Source of the DNA: Porticoccaceae bacterium
Lineage (GTDB): Bacteria; Pseudomonadota; Gammaproteobacteria; Pseudomonadales; Porticoccaceae
Direction of reading: 5' to 3'
DNA length: 45,940 bases
Assembly: GCA_002731695.1 (NCBI GenBank)
Contig: PCCK01000044.1
Location: 1-45,940, forward strand
The translations under genes and the position numbers were made by a program. The notes under the pieces were generated by a model. The model worked only from the letters and a program-made list of their open reading frames with translations. It was not told where the DNA came from and did not search any database. This document shows, piece by piece, positions 16,811-24,953 of the stretch. Each line of letters begins with the position of its first letter. Position 1 is the first letter of the stretch.

Positions 16811-18154
16811 CTACCAGAGATCATACTTCCTTACCTCGTTCCTTCCGACAACCATGTGATGAACCTCATCTGGACCATCGGCTAGCCGAAGTGTACGCTG
16901 AGATGCATACATTCTTGCTAATGGTGTCCACTGGGAGGTTCCGGTTGCTCCGTACATCTGAATTGCGTCGTCAATGATCTTACAAACTTTCTCGGGAACC
17001 ATAGCTTTTACAGCGCTCACGTACACGCGAGCTTCTTTATTACCCAAGACATCCATAGCCTTTGCCGCCTGTAGTACCATTAGTCTACAGGCATCGATTT
17101 CAATCCTCGCTCGTGATATAACCTCAAGATTCTTCCCAAGCTTGACGATCGGTTTTCCAAATGCGACTCTGGTGCTGGCACGTTTTATCATCATCTCCAG
17201 CGCGACCTCGGCCGCTCCTATAGACCTCATACAATGATGTATCCTGCCTGGGCCAAGTCGAAGTTGTGAAATTTCAAAACCTCTTCCTTCCCCCAGTAGA
17301 ATATTTTCTTTGGGAACGCGAACGTCTTTGAAGCGAATATGCATATGACCATGCGGCGCCTCAGGATCCCCAAAGACATGCATTGGTCCCATGATTTGTA
17401 CTCCAGGGGTATCAATGGGGACTAGGATCTGTGACTGCTGACGGAAGGTTTCAGCTTCCGGGCTGGTTTTCACCATGGTAATCATGACCTTGCACCTTGG
17501 GTCACCAGCACCACTAATGTAATACTTCTCTCCGTTGATTACCCATTCATCGCCCTCAAGGCACGCTAAAGTACTGATGTTTTTTGCGTCTGATGATGCA
17601 ACAGCAGGTTCGGTCATAGCGTAAGCAGACCGGATCTCACCTGCCAGCAACGGCTTTAACCACTGTTCCTTCTGTTGCGGTGTCCCGACTCGCTCTAGTA
17701 CTTCCATATTGCCAGTATCTGGAGCGCTACAATTCAAAGTTTGTGACGCAAGATAAGTCTTTCCGAGTTCGGTGGCGAGATAGGCATAATCTAGGTTCGA
17801 TAAGCCCTCTCCAGTCTCAGAATTTGGGAGGAAAAAGTTCCATAAACCGGCAGCCTTCGCTTTATCTTTGGCCCCTTCAAGTAATTCGAGCTGTCTGGGG
17901 TGATAACTCCAAATGTTTTCCTTGCTCTCATCATATGAGTGGTATTCCTCGAGCATGGGCGCTACGTTTTCTGCCACATGTTTTTTGATTGCGGCAAAAA
18001 GCGGTTGTGATTCTTCAGACATATTGAGGTTGAAGAGTTCCGGATTTGGTGCGGATATCAAGGAGTCAACATCCTGTTTGCCGACAGAGGATAATTTCGG
18101 CTGACTCTCCGCCGTGCTATGTAGGTCACGTTGCTTTGCATTTGGGTTAGACAT
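16811..18154 (-). CDS. Acyl-CoA dehydrogenase of the ACAD10/ACAD11 (LvaC-like) type
   Basis: A 447-residue flavoprotein whose signature stretches match the dehydrogenase domain of ACAD10/ACAD11: KAAGLWNFFLPNSETGEGLS, NCSAPDTGNMEVL (residues 141-153), TEPAVASSDAKNI, FEISQLRLGPGRIHHCMR (about 293-310) and LADGPDEVHH near the C-terminus. Proteins of this subgroup act on 4-phosphoacyl-CoA, eliminating phosphate to give an enoyl-CoA, in partnership with an APH-type kinase. The kinase partner is encoded separately at 7211-8293. About 45 polar residues precede the FAD domain. AGGAG at good spacing supports the ATG at 18154. It is the first gene of an operon with the dioxygenase and the nucleoside hydrolase. 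Long-chain dehydrogenase activity is the alternative. Confidence 0.88.
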   Translation of the reverse strand: MSNPNAKQRDLHSTAESQPKLSSVGKQDVDSLISAPNPELFNLNMSEESQPLFAAIKKHVAENVAPMLEEYHSYDESKENIWSYHPRQLELLEGAKDKAKAAGLWNFFLPNSETGEGLSNLDYAYLATELGKTYLASQTLNCSAPDTGNMEVLERVGTPQQKEQWLKPLLAGEIRSAYAMTEPAVASSDAKNISTLACLEGDEWVINGEKYYISGAGDPRCKVMITMVKTSPEAETFRQQSQILVPIDTPGVQIMGPMHVFGDPEAPHGHMHIRFKDVRVPKENILLGEGRGFEISQLRLGPGRIHHCMRSIGAAEVALEMMIKRASTRVAFGKPIVKLGKNLEVISRARIEIDACRLMVLQAAKAMDVLGNKEARVYVSAVKAMVPEKVCKIIDDAIQMYGATGTSQWTPLARMYASQRTLRLADGPDEVHHMVVGRNEVRKYDLW

Positions 18155-18262
18155 TTGGGTACTCCTGAATGTGGTCTGTCAAAGCGGTAATTTCTCATAA
18201 TATCTCCAGTTACGGCATTTTTGTAATCAGAGATTTCCAAGTATACCTAGCGGATTTTTATT

Positions 18263-18291
18263 TGGGGGGTTTTCTTGCAGGGATCCCCCCA
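18263..18291. promoter_or_regulatory. G6/C6 inverted repeat in divergent promoter region
   Basis: TGGGGGG and CCCCCCA form a perfect 7-bp, GC-only-core inverted repeat with a 15-base spacer, lying in the 203-base gap between the divergent ACAD11-like gene and the SDR gene, about 66 bases before the SDR start. It stands out from the AT-rich surroundings. It could be an operator or a 5' UTR hairpin of the SDR transcript. No T-run follows, so it is not a classic terminator. Confidence 0.3.
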
Positions 18292-18357
18292 TTTTGTTGA
18301 CCAATGAGTACTGAACAAGCAAGGTACTCGGTCGAATAACTGCATTTTGGGACTTAA

Positions 18358-19137
18358 ATGGTTATGAAAGATATATTTGATATTAGTGGTCGGGTTGCGA
18401 TAGTAACTGGAGGCTCTCGCGGAATTGGTAAAATGATTGCAGCAGAGTTCGTGAAAAGAGGTGTCAAGACATATATCACATCTCGCAAGGCTAAACCGTG
18501 CCAAGAGACTGCAAAAGAGCTCTCTGATTATGGAGAATGTATTGCGATTCCGTATGACTTATCAGGTGTAGAGGGAATAAGTGGTTTTATAAGGGAAATT
18601 TCGGGGCGAGAGGATCATCTTGATATTTTAATAAATAATGCTGGTGCTGCATGGACTGCGCCGTTCGACGATTTTCCAGAAAGTGGTTGGGATAAGGTAA
18701 TGAACATCAACATCAAGTCTGTATTTTTTCTTACTCAACAGTTGGCGCCTCTGTTACGGTTGGGCGCATCTGAAGATCAGCCATCAAAGGTAATAAATAT
18801 TGCGTCTATTGATGGCCTTCGTACTCCGAGACTTGAGACCTACTCTTATGTGGCGAGCAAGGCTGGATTAATAGGTATGACTGGGCTGATGGCGAAGCGG
18901 CTTATAGATGATAATATCATTGTAAACGGAATTGCACCGGGGGCATTTTCCAGTAACATGAATATCAGTGCTAGAGACGAGCCTGACCGAGTTGCTTCGG
19001 TAATACCTGCTAAAAGAATTGGACGAGCAGATGATATAGCTGGGACAGCTGTGTATATGTGCTCGCGCGCTGGTGATTATCTTGTTGGCACAACGATTGC
19101 TGTGGATGGCGGACTTGTTTATGCGAGGACTGATTAG
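18358..19137 (+). CDS. Short-chain dehydrogenase/reductase (classical SDR)
   Basis: A 259-residue classical SDR. Seen in order: the cofactor loop TGGSRGIG near residues 17-24, NNAG near 93, the catalytic Ser in NIASIDG near 148, and the catalytic Tyr-x-x-x-Lys as YVASK near 162. The Arg after the Rossmann strand (TSRKAK) points to NADP(H) rather than NAD(H). The closing VDGG motif is typical. It would oxidise a hydroxyacyl-CoA or reduce an oxo intermediate; by analogy with LvaD, reduction of a 4-oxoacyl-CoA is one option. It precedes the bifunctional hydratase/dehydrogenase by 90 bases on the same strand. The ATG at 18364 is an alternative start two codons in. Confidence 0.92.
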   Translation: MVMKDIFDISGRVAIVTGGSRGIGKMIAAEFVKRGVKTYITSRKAKPCQETAKELSDYGECIAIPYDLSGVEGISGFIREISGREDHLDILINNAGAAWTAPFDDFPESGWDKVMNINIKSVFFLTQQLAPLLRLGASEDQPSKVINIASIDGLRTPRLETYSYVASKAGLIGMTGLMAKRLIDDNIIVNGIAPGAFSSNMNISARDEPDRVASVIPAKRIGRADDIAGTAVYMCSRAGDYLVGTTIAVDGGLVYARTD

Positions 19138-19227
19138 TCTGATAAGAGTTAATATATTTGGGAGGCTACCTCCGATTGATTACCAAAAATAACTAATTGG
19201 AAAGATAAAAAGTTTGGGAGAAAGGTC

Positions 19228-21333
19228 ATGCAGGGAGCGATTGAGAAGCGAGGTTCGATTGGTGTTATCTGGATTGATAATCCACCGGTTAATGCTATTT
19301 CGTTTGCGGTGAGGATAGGATTGATAAATGCGATTCAGTCGGCTTCGTTGGACGATAGCATAGATGCGCTTGTGCTCGCGTGTCGGGGTAGGACTTTTAT
19401 GGCTGGGGCGGATATTTCAGAGTTTGCGTCAGGTGTCAAACCACCGCACCTCGGGGACGTGGTTGATAAGCTTGCCGCAAGCCCCAAAATTGTGGTCGCT
19501 GCCCTTTTTGGCACTACCTTTGGAGGAGGCCTTGAGGTAGCACTTGGGTGTAATTACCGTATTGCACTCGCCTCTGGAAAGGTCGGGCTCCCAGAGGTCA
19601 AACTTGGAATCATCCCGGGGGCGCAGGGCACACAAAGGTTACCGCGACTTACGGGCGCAGAGTTCGCTTTAAAACTTATTACATCGGGAAACCCCGTATC
19701 TACAGCCGAAGCTTTGGCAGCAGGCGCGATTGATCGGGTTGCAGAGGAAAATATTGTCGAGGCCGCAGTAGAGTTCGCGGAAGAGCTGGTGCTACGTAAA
19801 GCCCCTCTTAGAAAGAGTCATGAATTAGTTATTGATTCATCAAAGTTTGATGAGGTCTACTTCAATACGTTTCGCAACTCTATAGCGCGACGTACTCGCG
19901 GAATGGATGCGCCCGAGTGTTGTATACAGGCGGTAAAGGCGGCTGTTGAACTACCATTTCTTGACGGTGTCAATCGAGAGCGTGAGCTGAGCCGAAGTTG
20001 CATTCAGAATCCTCAGTCGAAAGCCTTGCAGCATGTATTTTTTGCGGAGCGTGCCGCGACTAAGGTACCTCTATTGAAAAAGGATGCCGAGCTTTCTCCC
20101 ATAAATCGAGTGGGTATTATTGGGGCCGGAACGATGGGAGGCGGTATCGCAATGAACTTTGCTAACGTCGGACTTCCGGTCACAATTTTGGAGTTGGAGC
20201 AAGGAGCATTAGATAAAGGTCTCGGAGTAATACGTAAAAATTATGAGGCAAGCGCGCACAAGGGGCGCATGAGCTTTGAAATGGTAGAACAGTGTATGAG
20301 TTTGATCGGGGGCACTACCAACTATGGGGATTTGACTGAGAGTGACCTTGTGATTGAAGCGGTATTCGAAAATCTGAGCGTAAAGCAGAAAGTTTTCTCT
20401 AAGCTAAATTCTATCGTTTCAAACGACGCTATTTTGGCGACAAATACCTCGTATCTTGATATAAACGAAATTGCGTCAGTTGTCACAAATCCGGGACGAG
20501 TGCTCGGAATGCATTTTTTCTCACCTGCCAATGTAATGCGTTTGTTAGAGATTGTTCGCGCTGAAAAAACAACTCCAAAAGTCCTAGCTACGGTCTTGAA
20601 ATTAGCGAAGATGATAAAAAAGGCGGGTGTCGTTGCAGGGGTTTGTTATGGCTTTATTGGTAACAGAATGTTGTCAGGATACGGCAGGGAGGCCCATAAA
20701 TTGGTCTTAGAGGGAGCAAAGATGGAACAGGTTGATCGTGTTCTCTTCAATTTCGGTATGCCTATGGGTGTTATTGCTATGGCCGATATGGCAGGTATAG
20801 ATATCGGATACCGTTTGCGGGAGCAGATGGATGAGAGCACCTACGACATTCCTTCTACGTATGTTGCTGACCGATTGGTAGAGATGGGCCGCTGCGGTCA
20901 GAAGTCGGGAGGCGGTTTTTATGATTACTCCCCGGGAAATAGAACTCCAATTCCCTCCGCAGTGAGTGAAAAATTGGTCTCAGAAGCGGCGGAAAAATTT
21001 GGTATACAGCAACGTGAAATTTATGATGATGAAATTGTAGAGCGGTGTTTTTATTCAATGTGTAATATAGGTTTCGAGCTTTTAGACGAGGGAATGGCGT
21101 TTCGTTCCGGTGACATAGACACGGTTTACATAAATGGATATGGATTTCCTGCTTGGCGAGGGGGACCCATGCATTGGGCTGAAAATAATGTTGGACTTGA
21201 TCGTATGCTCGATTCAATTCGTAATTTTGCTGATAAATATGGCGAACGCTGGTGGAAACCATCGCCGTTACTGGAGCGGTTAGTTGCAGAAAAAGCTAGT
21301 TTGCGAGACATACAAAATAAATTACAGCCTTGA
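19228..21333 (+). CDS. Bifunctional enoyl-CoA hydratase/3-hydroxyacyl-CoA dehydrogenase
   Basis: A 701-residue fusion of the FadB/FadJ/peroxisomal multifunctional type. The N-terminal crotonase domain (about residues 1-200) has AGADISEF and both catalytic glutamates, in GGGLEVALG (near 103) and PEVKLG (near 122). The dehydrogenase starts at about residue 294 with the NAD-binding GIIGAGTMGGG and is followed by two 3HCDH C-terminal repeats, the second containing INGYGFPAWRGGP. It catalyses hydration of trans-2-enoyl-CoA and oxidation to 3-oxoacyl-CoA. No thiolase is encoded beside it, unlike fadBA operons, so a thiolase must come from elsewhere. GGGAGAAAGGTC precedes the ATG. An acyl-CoA dehydrogenase gene follows after 21 bases, giving three consecutive beta-oxidation steps. 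Confidence 0.93.
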   Translation: MQGAIEKRGSIGVIWIDNPPVNAISFAVRIGLINAIQSASLDDSIDALVLACRGRTFMAGADISEFASGVKPPHLGDVVDKLAASPKIVVAALFGTTFGGGLEVALGCNYRIALASGKVGLPEVKLGIIPGAQGTQRLPRLTGAEFALKLITSGNPVSTAEALAAGAIDRVAEENIVEAAVEFAEELVLRKAPLRKSHELVIDSSKFDEVYFNTFRNSIARRTRGMDAPECCIQAVKAAVELPFLDGVNRERELSRSCIQNPQSKALQHVFFAERAATKVPLLKKDAELSPINRVGIIGAGTMGGGIAMNFANVGLPVTILELEQGALDKGLGVIRKNYEASAHKGRMSFEMVEQCMSLIGGTTNYGDLTESDLVIEAVFENLSVKQKVFSKLNSIVSNDAILATNTSYLDINEIASVVTNPGRVLGMHFFSPANVMRLLEIVRAEKTTPKVLATVLKLAKMIKKAGVVAGVCYGFIGNRMLSGYGREAHKLVLEGAKMEQVDRVLFNFGMPMGVIAMADMAGIDIGYRLREQMDESTYDIPSTYVADRLVEMGRCGQKSGGGFYDYSPGNRTPIPSAVSEKLVSEAAEKFGIQQREIYDDEIVERCFYSMCNIGFELLDEGMAFRSGDIDTVYINGYGFPAWRGGPMHWAENNVGLDRMLDSIRNFADKYGERWWKPSPLLERLVAEKASLRDIQNKLQP

Positions 21334-21354
21334 AATAACAAAAAAGGTTATCGG

Positions 21355-22512
21355 ATGTCTCTAGACCGTGAAACACTTTTTCAGCTTACTGCTACGGTTC
21401 GTCGTTTTGTCGAACAACGTTTGATACCCCTCGAGCCTCAAGTTGCCGAGGAAGACAAGATTCCCGAGTCTGTGTTGGATGAAATGCGCGAACTCGGACT
21501 TTTTGGTCTCACGATCCCTTGTGAGTACGGTGGTTTAGGACTAAACACCTACGACGAGTGTAAAGTTATAATGGAGATGGGTAGGACCTCGCCTGCTTTT
21601 AGGTCCATGATCGGAACAAACAACGGGATCGGTAGTCAGGGTATCGTTATACATGGTACTGAAGAGCAAAAGCGTCGCTTTCTTCCTTTGTTGGCCTCGG
21701 GAGAGGTGATTGGATCCTTTGCATTGACGGAGCCAGATTCAGGGTCTGATGCAGCCGCCTTGAGAACTAGGGCAGTAAAGGATGGTGATGACTATCTCCT
21801 AACCGGGACAAAGCGCTGGATTACGAATGCAAACATTGCTGGACTGTTCACAGTCTTTGCCCGCACAAATGCTGAAGAGGCCGGTTCAAAAGGCGTTAGC
21901 GCATTTTTGGTGGACGCTAAATCTGAGGGTATTTCATTGGGGTTACCGTATAAAAAGATGGGCCAACAGGGGACTCACGTTTGTGATGTGATTTTTGAGG
22001 GTTGCCGGGTCCCTCAGGAAAATATAATCGGCGGACCAGAGATGATTGACCTTGGTTTCAAGACCGCGATGAAGACACTTGATCGTGGTCGAATTCATAT
22101 TTCGGCGCTTTCGGTGGGCTGTGCACGAAGGCTGATAGAGCTTTCTGTAGCTTTCGCTAAGGATAGAAAGCAATTTGGCCGTCCTATATCTGACTTCCAG
22201 TTGCCGCAAGCGATTTTGGCCGAGAGCGAAACAGAATGTTATGCAGCTGAGTGTATGGTGTTGGACGCAGCCCAAAAACGGGATTTGGGAGATGATGTTA
22301 GGATGCTTGCGTCCTGTTGTAAGCTGTTTGCAACTGAGATGGTTGGCCGTGTTGCTGACCGCGCAGTGCAAATTCATGGGGGCGCTGGTTATATGGAAGA
22401 GTACGCGGTGGCTCGTTTTTATAGAGACGTGCGCTTATTGCGTATTTATGAGGGCACCAGTGAAATTCAAAAAACGATCATAGCCCGCGAGCTTGTTAAA
22501 CACACAATTTAA
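21355..22512 (+). CDS. Acyl-CoA dehydrogenase (short/medium-chain type)
   Basis: A 385-residue canonical acyl-CoA dehydrogenase. The FAD-proximal motif reads GSFALTEPDSGSDAAALRT, WITNAN follows, and the C-terminal signature QIHGGAGYMEEY ... RIYEGTSEIQ retains the catalytic glutamate of the Y-E-G-T motif used by short- and medium-chain enzymes. It performs alpha,beta-dehydrogenation of a saturated acyl-CoA, passing electrons to ETF. It lies 21 bases after the bifunctional hydratase/dehydrogenase in what looks like an SDR-MFE-ACAD operon. Its stop codon overlaps the stop of the convergent dehydrogenase gene by three to four bases, leaving no room for a terminator. Confidence 0.93.
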   Translation: MSLDRETLFQLTATVRRFVEQRLIPLEPQVAEEDKIPESVLDEMRELGLFGLTIPCEYGGLGLNTYDECKVIMEMGRTSPAFRSMIGTNNGIGSQGIVIHGTEEQKRRFLPLLASGEVIGSFALTEPDSGSDAAALRTRAVKDGDDYLLTGTKRWITNANIAGLFTVFARTNAEEAGSKGVSAFLVDAKSEGISLGLPYKKMGQQGTHVCDVIFEGCRVPQENIIGGPEMIDLGFKTAMKTLDRGRIHISALSVGCARRLIELSVAFAKDRKQFGRPISDFQLPQAILAESETECYAAECMVLDAAQKRDLGDDVRMLASCCKLFATEMVGRVADRAVQIHGGAGYMEEYAVARFYRDVRLLRIYEGTSEIQKTIIARELVKHTI

Positions 22513-23648
22513 AAACCAGATAACTCCGAAACACGGTTTGTGTGGTAGCGTTGATCCCCAAACAAAAGTTGCGCAACTCGGGCGCGCTTTAAAAAGAAAC
22601 CAATATCGAATTCGTCTGTCATTCCTATCCCGCCATGCATCTGAACTGCCTCGTTCGTGGCTAGCGCGGCGACCTTACATGTTTTTGCTTTAGCTGAGCT
22701 CGCTAGTCTTGGCGTACTCAAATTAGGGTGATCAAGTGAACGGAGAGCTTTTAAAACAATTGACTTACACAACTCGATCTCTGACCATAAAGTTGCTGCA
22801 CGATGTTGTAATGCTTGAAAGCTACCAATGTTTACGCCAAATTGTTTTCTTTCTTTAAGGTAGCGCAGGGTTCGCCGAAAACTCTCAATTGAAATACCAA
22901 GAAGCTCAGCCGCTAGATGAGTGTTCGCGATATCTAAAATTGCAGATAAAACATTGCTTCCGTTACCTACACCGCCAAGTATTTGATGCTCTGAAAGATG
23001 CACATTTTCAAAAATTATTGTGGACGAATTGCGGCTATCTACCATCGGCACCTTGGTTACTTCTATCCCTTTAGATGCTGTTGGCACTATAAAGAGGGTT
23101 GTACTACCATTATTCACCTGATTATTAGAAATCTTAGCTGATACTATCAGGTTATCTGAAATATGACCGTCCACAACATAACGCTTTACCCCAGATAGTA
23201 TGTATTCACTTCCGTTCTTTTCCGCTTTACAATCCACTAACTCTGGGTTATGCCGTGGAGCCTCGTCTATGGCTAGAGCCAAGAAAAGTTCTCCAGCTGC
23301 AATCAAAGGAAGCAGATCTTTCTTTTGTTGCTCAGTACCAGAGTATTCAAGTACAGAGACCCCGAGTATGGATGATGCGAACAGAGGAGAACTGGCCAAA
23401 AAACTACCAGTTTGTTCACTGATCTGCCCCATTGCAACGTGTGAAAAACCAAGACCGCCGTAATCTTCGGAGACTAACACTGCGGGCCAGCCAAGATCGA
23501 CCATTTGATCCCAAAGTGCACTAGAGTACCCTCGTGAGGAAACACTGTCGCGGAGTTCTCTGTGCAAGCTCGGACCGGCATGAGTGTTTAAAAATTCTAT
23601 TGCTGAATCCTTAACCATGGACTCCTCTTGATTTAGTAATAGTTCCAT
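22509..23648 (-). CDS. Acyl-CoA dehydrogenase-like subunit (probable non-catalytic partner)
   Basis: A 379-residue acyl-CoA dehydrogenase-fold protein. It has the C-terminal QMHGGIGMTDEFDIGFFLKR but, where catalytic members read YEGTSEIQ, it reads LLFGDQRYHTNRVSELSG, with no glutamate at that position. The mid-region FAD motif is also degenerate (ALAIDEAPRHNPELV in place of TEP-GSD). Such sequences are typical of the partner subunit in two-gene dehydrogenases, for example the heterotetrameric FadE pairs of steroid degraders. It directly follows the 23651-24826 gene with a two-base gap, which supports a complex of the two products. The ATG at 23648 gives the full N-terminal domain; a second Met lies ten codons further in. 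Confidence 0.88.
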   Translation of the reverse strand: MELLLNQEESMVKDSAIEFLNTHAGPSLHRELRDSVSSRGYSSALWDQMVDLGWPAVLVSEDYGGLGFSHVAMGQISEQTGSFLASSPLFASSILGVSVLEYSGTEQQKKDLLPLIAAGELFLALAIDEAPRHNPELVDCKAEKNGSEYILSGVKRYVVDGHISDNLIVSAKISNNQVNNGSTTLFIVPTASKGIEVTKVPMVDSRNSSTIIFENVHLSEHQILGGVGNGSNVLSAILDIANTHLAAELLGISIESFRRTLRYLKERKQFGVNIGSFQALQHRAATLWSEIELCKSIVLKALRSLDHPNLSTPRLASSAKAKTCKVAALATNEAVQMHGGIGMTDEFDIGFFLKRARVAQLLFGDQRYHTNRVSELSGF

Positions 23649-23650
23649 CT

Positions 23651-24826
23651 CTACCCTAGTCCAAGTATTCTTTTGGAAATGATGTTTAGCTGGATCTCAG
23701 AGGTGCCCCCCTCGATGGAATTGCCTTTTGACCGCAGCCAAGGCCGTGCGATTGAATTTTCTCCCCAGCCGAGCGCTGCACCGCCATGAATACTCATTTC
23801 AAGTTCATGTCGACGTTTGTTTAGTTCAGTACCATAGTATTTAAGCATAGCTGATGTATTTCCGACTCCAAAGGACTCAATTTCTAAATTAACACGCTCC
23901 ATTGTAAGCTGATGGCATTCATAATCGATTTCCCATTCTGCTATTTCGGTTCGGAGACCTGAATCGGATAGCTGGCCGTCGCGCAAACCTATTGAATTTA
24001 TAGCCTCTTCGGATAGGGTGTGTCTCCTAGCCACATTTCCTATATCACCAATGTTCTGACGTTCATGAGTCAGGAGATACTTTGCTATGGTCCATCCTTT
24101 GTTAATTTCTCCAACAACCTGACTTTTTTCAACTTTGACGTTATCAAGATAAGTTTCACAGAATGGTGATGCGCCGGAAATGAGTTTTATTGGTCGGACT
24201 GTGACGCCGGCGCTCTCCATATCAAATAACACCAAACTAATTCCAGAGTGTTTTCCTGAATCGAAGTCGGTCCTTACCAAACAGAACATCCAGTCAGATT
24301 TGTCGGCACTAGACGTCCAAACTTTCTGGCCATTTACAACAAAGTAATCGCCAAAATCTTCTGCCCTAGTTTGCAGTCCTGCCAGATCAGACCCAGAATT
24401 TGGTTCACTGTAACCCTGACACCAACGAATTTCTCCACGGATCATCTTTGGCAGATGCTGCCGTTTGAGTTCCTCGGAGCCAAATTCAAGGATCGCTGGC
24501 CCTATCATCGACAGACCCATGCTGCTGAATATTGGGCTTCTAGCTTTGATAGCCGAGAGCTCTTCTTTGAGAACCTGTTCCTGTTCTTTTGCAAGACCGC
24601 CACCTCCATATTCACGTGGCCACGTGGGTGCGATCCAACCTTTCGAAATCATACTTTGAACCCAAGCTCTTTGATCATTACTAAAGTATGAGCTTCTGCG
24701 CCCCCCACAGTATTTTTCTTTCTCCTGGACCACAGGTGTCCGCATGCTCTGAGGGCAATGGTCCTCAAGCCACTCGCGAGTTTCGCGCCTAAAGTCATTA
24801 AGGTCTTGCACTGCTTGGCACCTCAT
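23651..24826 (-). CDS. Acyl-CoA dehydrogenase, probable large/FAD-binding partner subunit
   Basis: A 391-residue acyl-CoA dehydrogenase with a well-kept flavin motif WCQGYSEPNSGSDLAGLQTR and VNGQKVWTSSA, and the C-terminal SIHGGAALGWGENS ... IEGGTSEIQLNIISKRILGLG. The signature near the active site is E-G-G-T rather than the Y-E-G-T of stand-alone enzymes, as in the FadE-type subunits that work in pairs. It is the upstream gene of the pair with 22509-23648. Together they probably form a heteromeric enzyme for a bulky acyl-CoA side chain; that is inference from pairing and motifs. A 127-base gap separates it from the protease gene upstream on the same strand. Confidence 0.9.
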   Translation of the reverse strand: MRCQAVQDLNDFRRETREWLEDHCPQSMRTPVVQEKEKYCGGRRSSYFSNDQRAWVQSMISKGWIAPTWPREYGGGGLAKEQEQVLKEELSAIKARSPIFSSMGLSMIGPAILEFGSEELKRQHLPKMIRGEIRWCQGYSEPNSGSDLAGLQTRAEDFGDYFVVNGQKVWTSSADKSDWMFCLVRTDFDSGKHSGISLVLFDMESAGVTVRPIKLISGASPFCETYLDNVKVEKSQVVGEINKGWTIAKYLLTHERQNIGDIGNVARRHTLSEEAINSIGLRDGQLSDSGLRTEIAEWEIDYECHQLTMERVNLEIESFGVGNTSAMLKYYGTELNKRRHELEMSIHGGAALGWGENSIARPWLRSKGNSIEGGTSEIQLNIISKRILGLG

Positions 24827-24953
24827 TATTTTGATCTTTGATTATACGATGTTTTCGGCTGTGAATATTTTTCTTAGGCCGTATCGACATTTGAATTGGA
24901 TATTATCCCCCAAAAAATAAATTTTCCAAACGAGTCATACCAATTTTTCAATG

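Noticed and set aside
19161-19173. GGAGG-CTA-CCTCC hairpin before the bifunctional hydratase/dehydrogenase gene
   Set aside because: Only a 5-bp stem without a T-run; could be chance.
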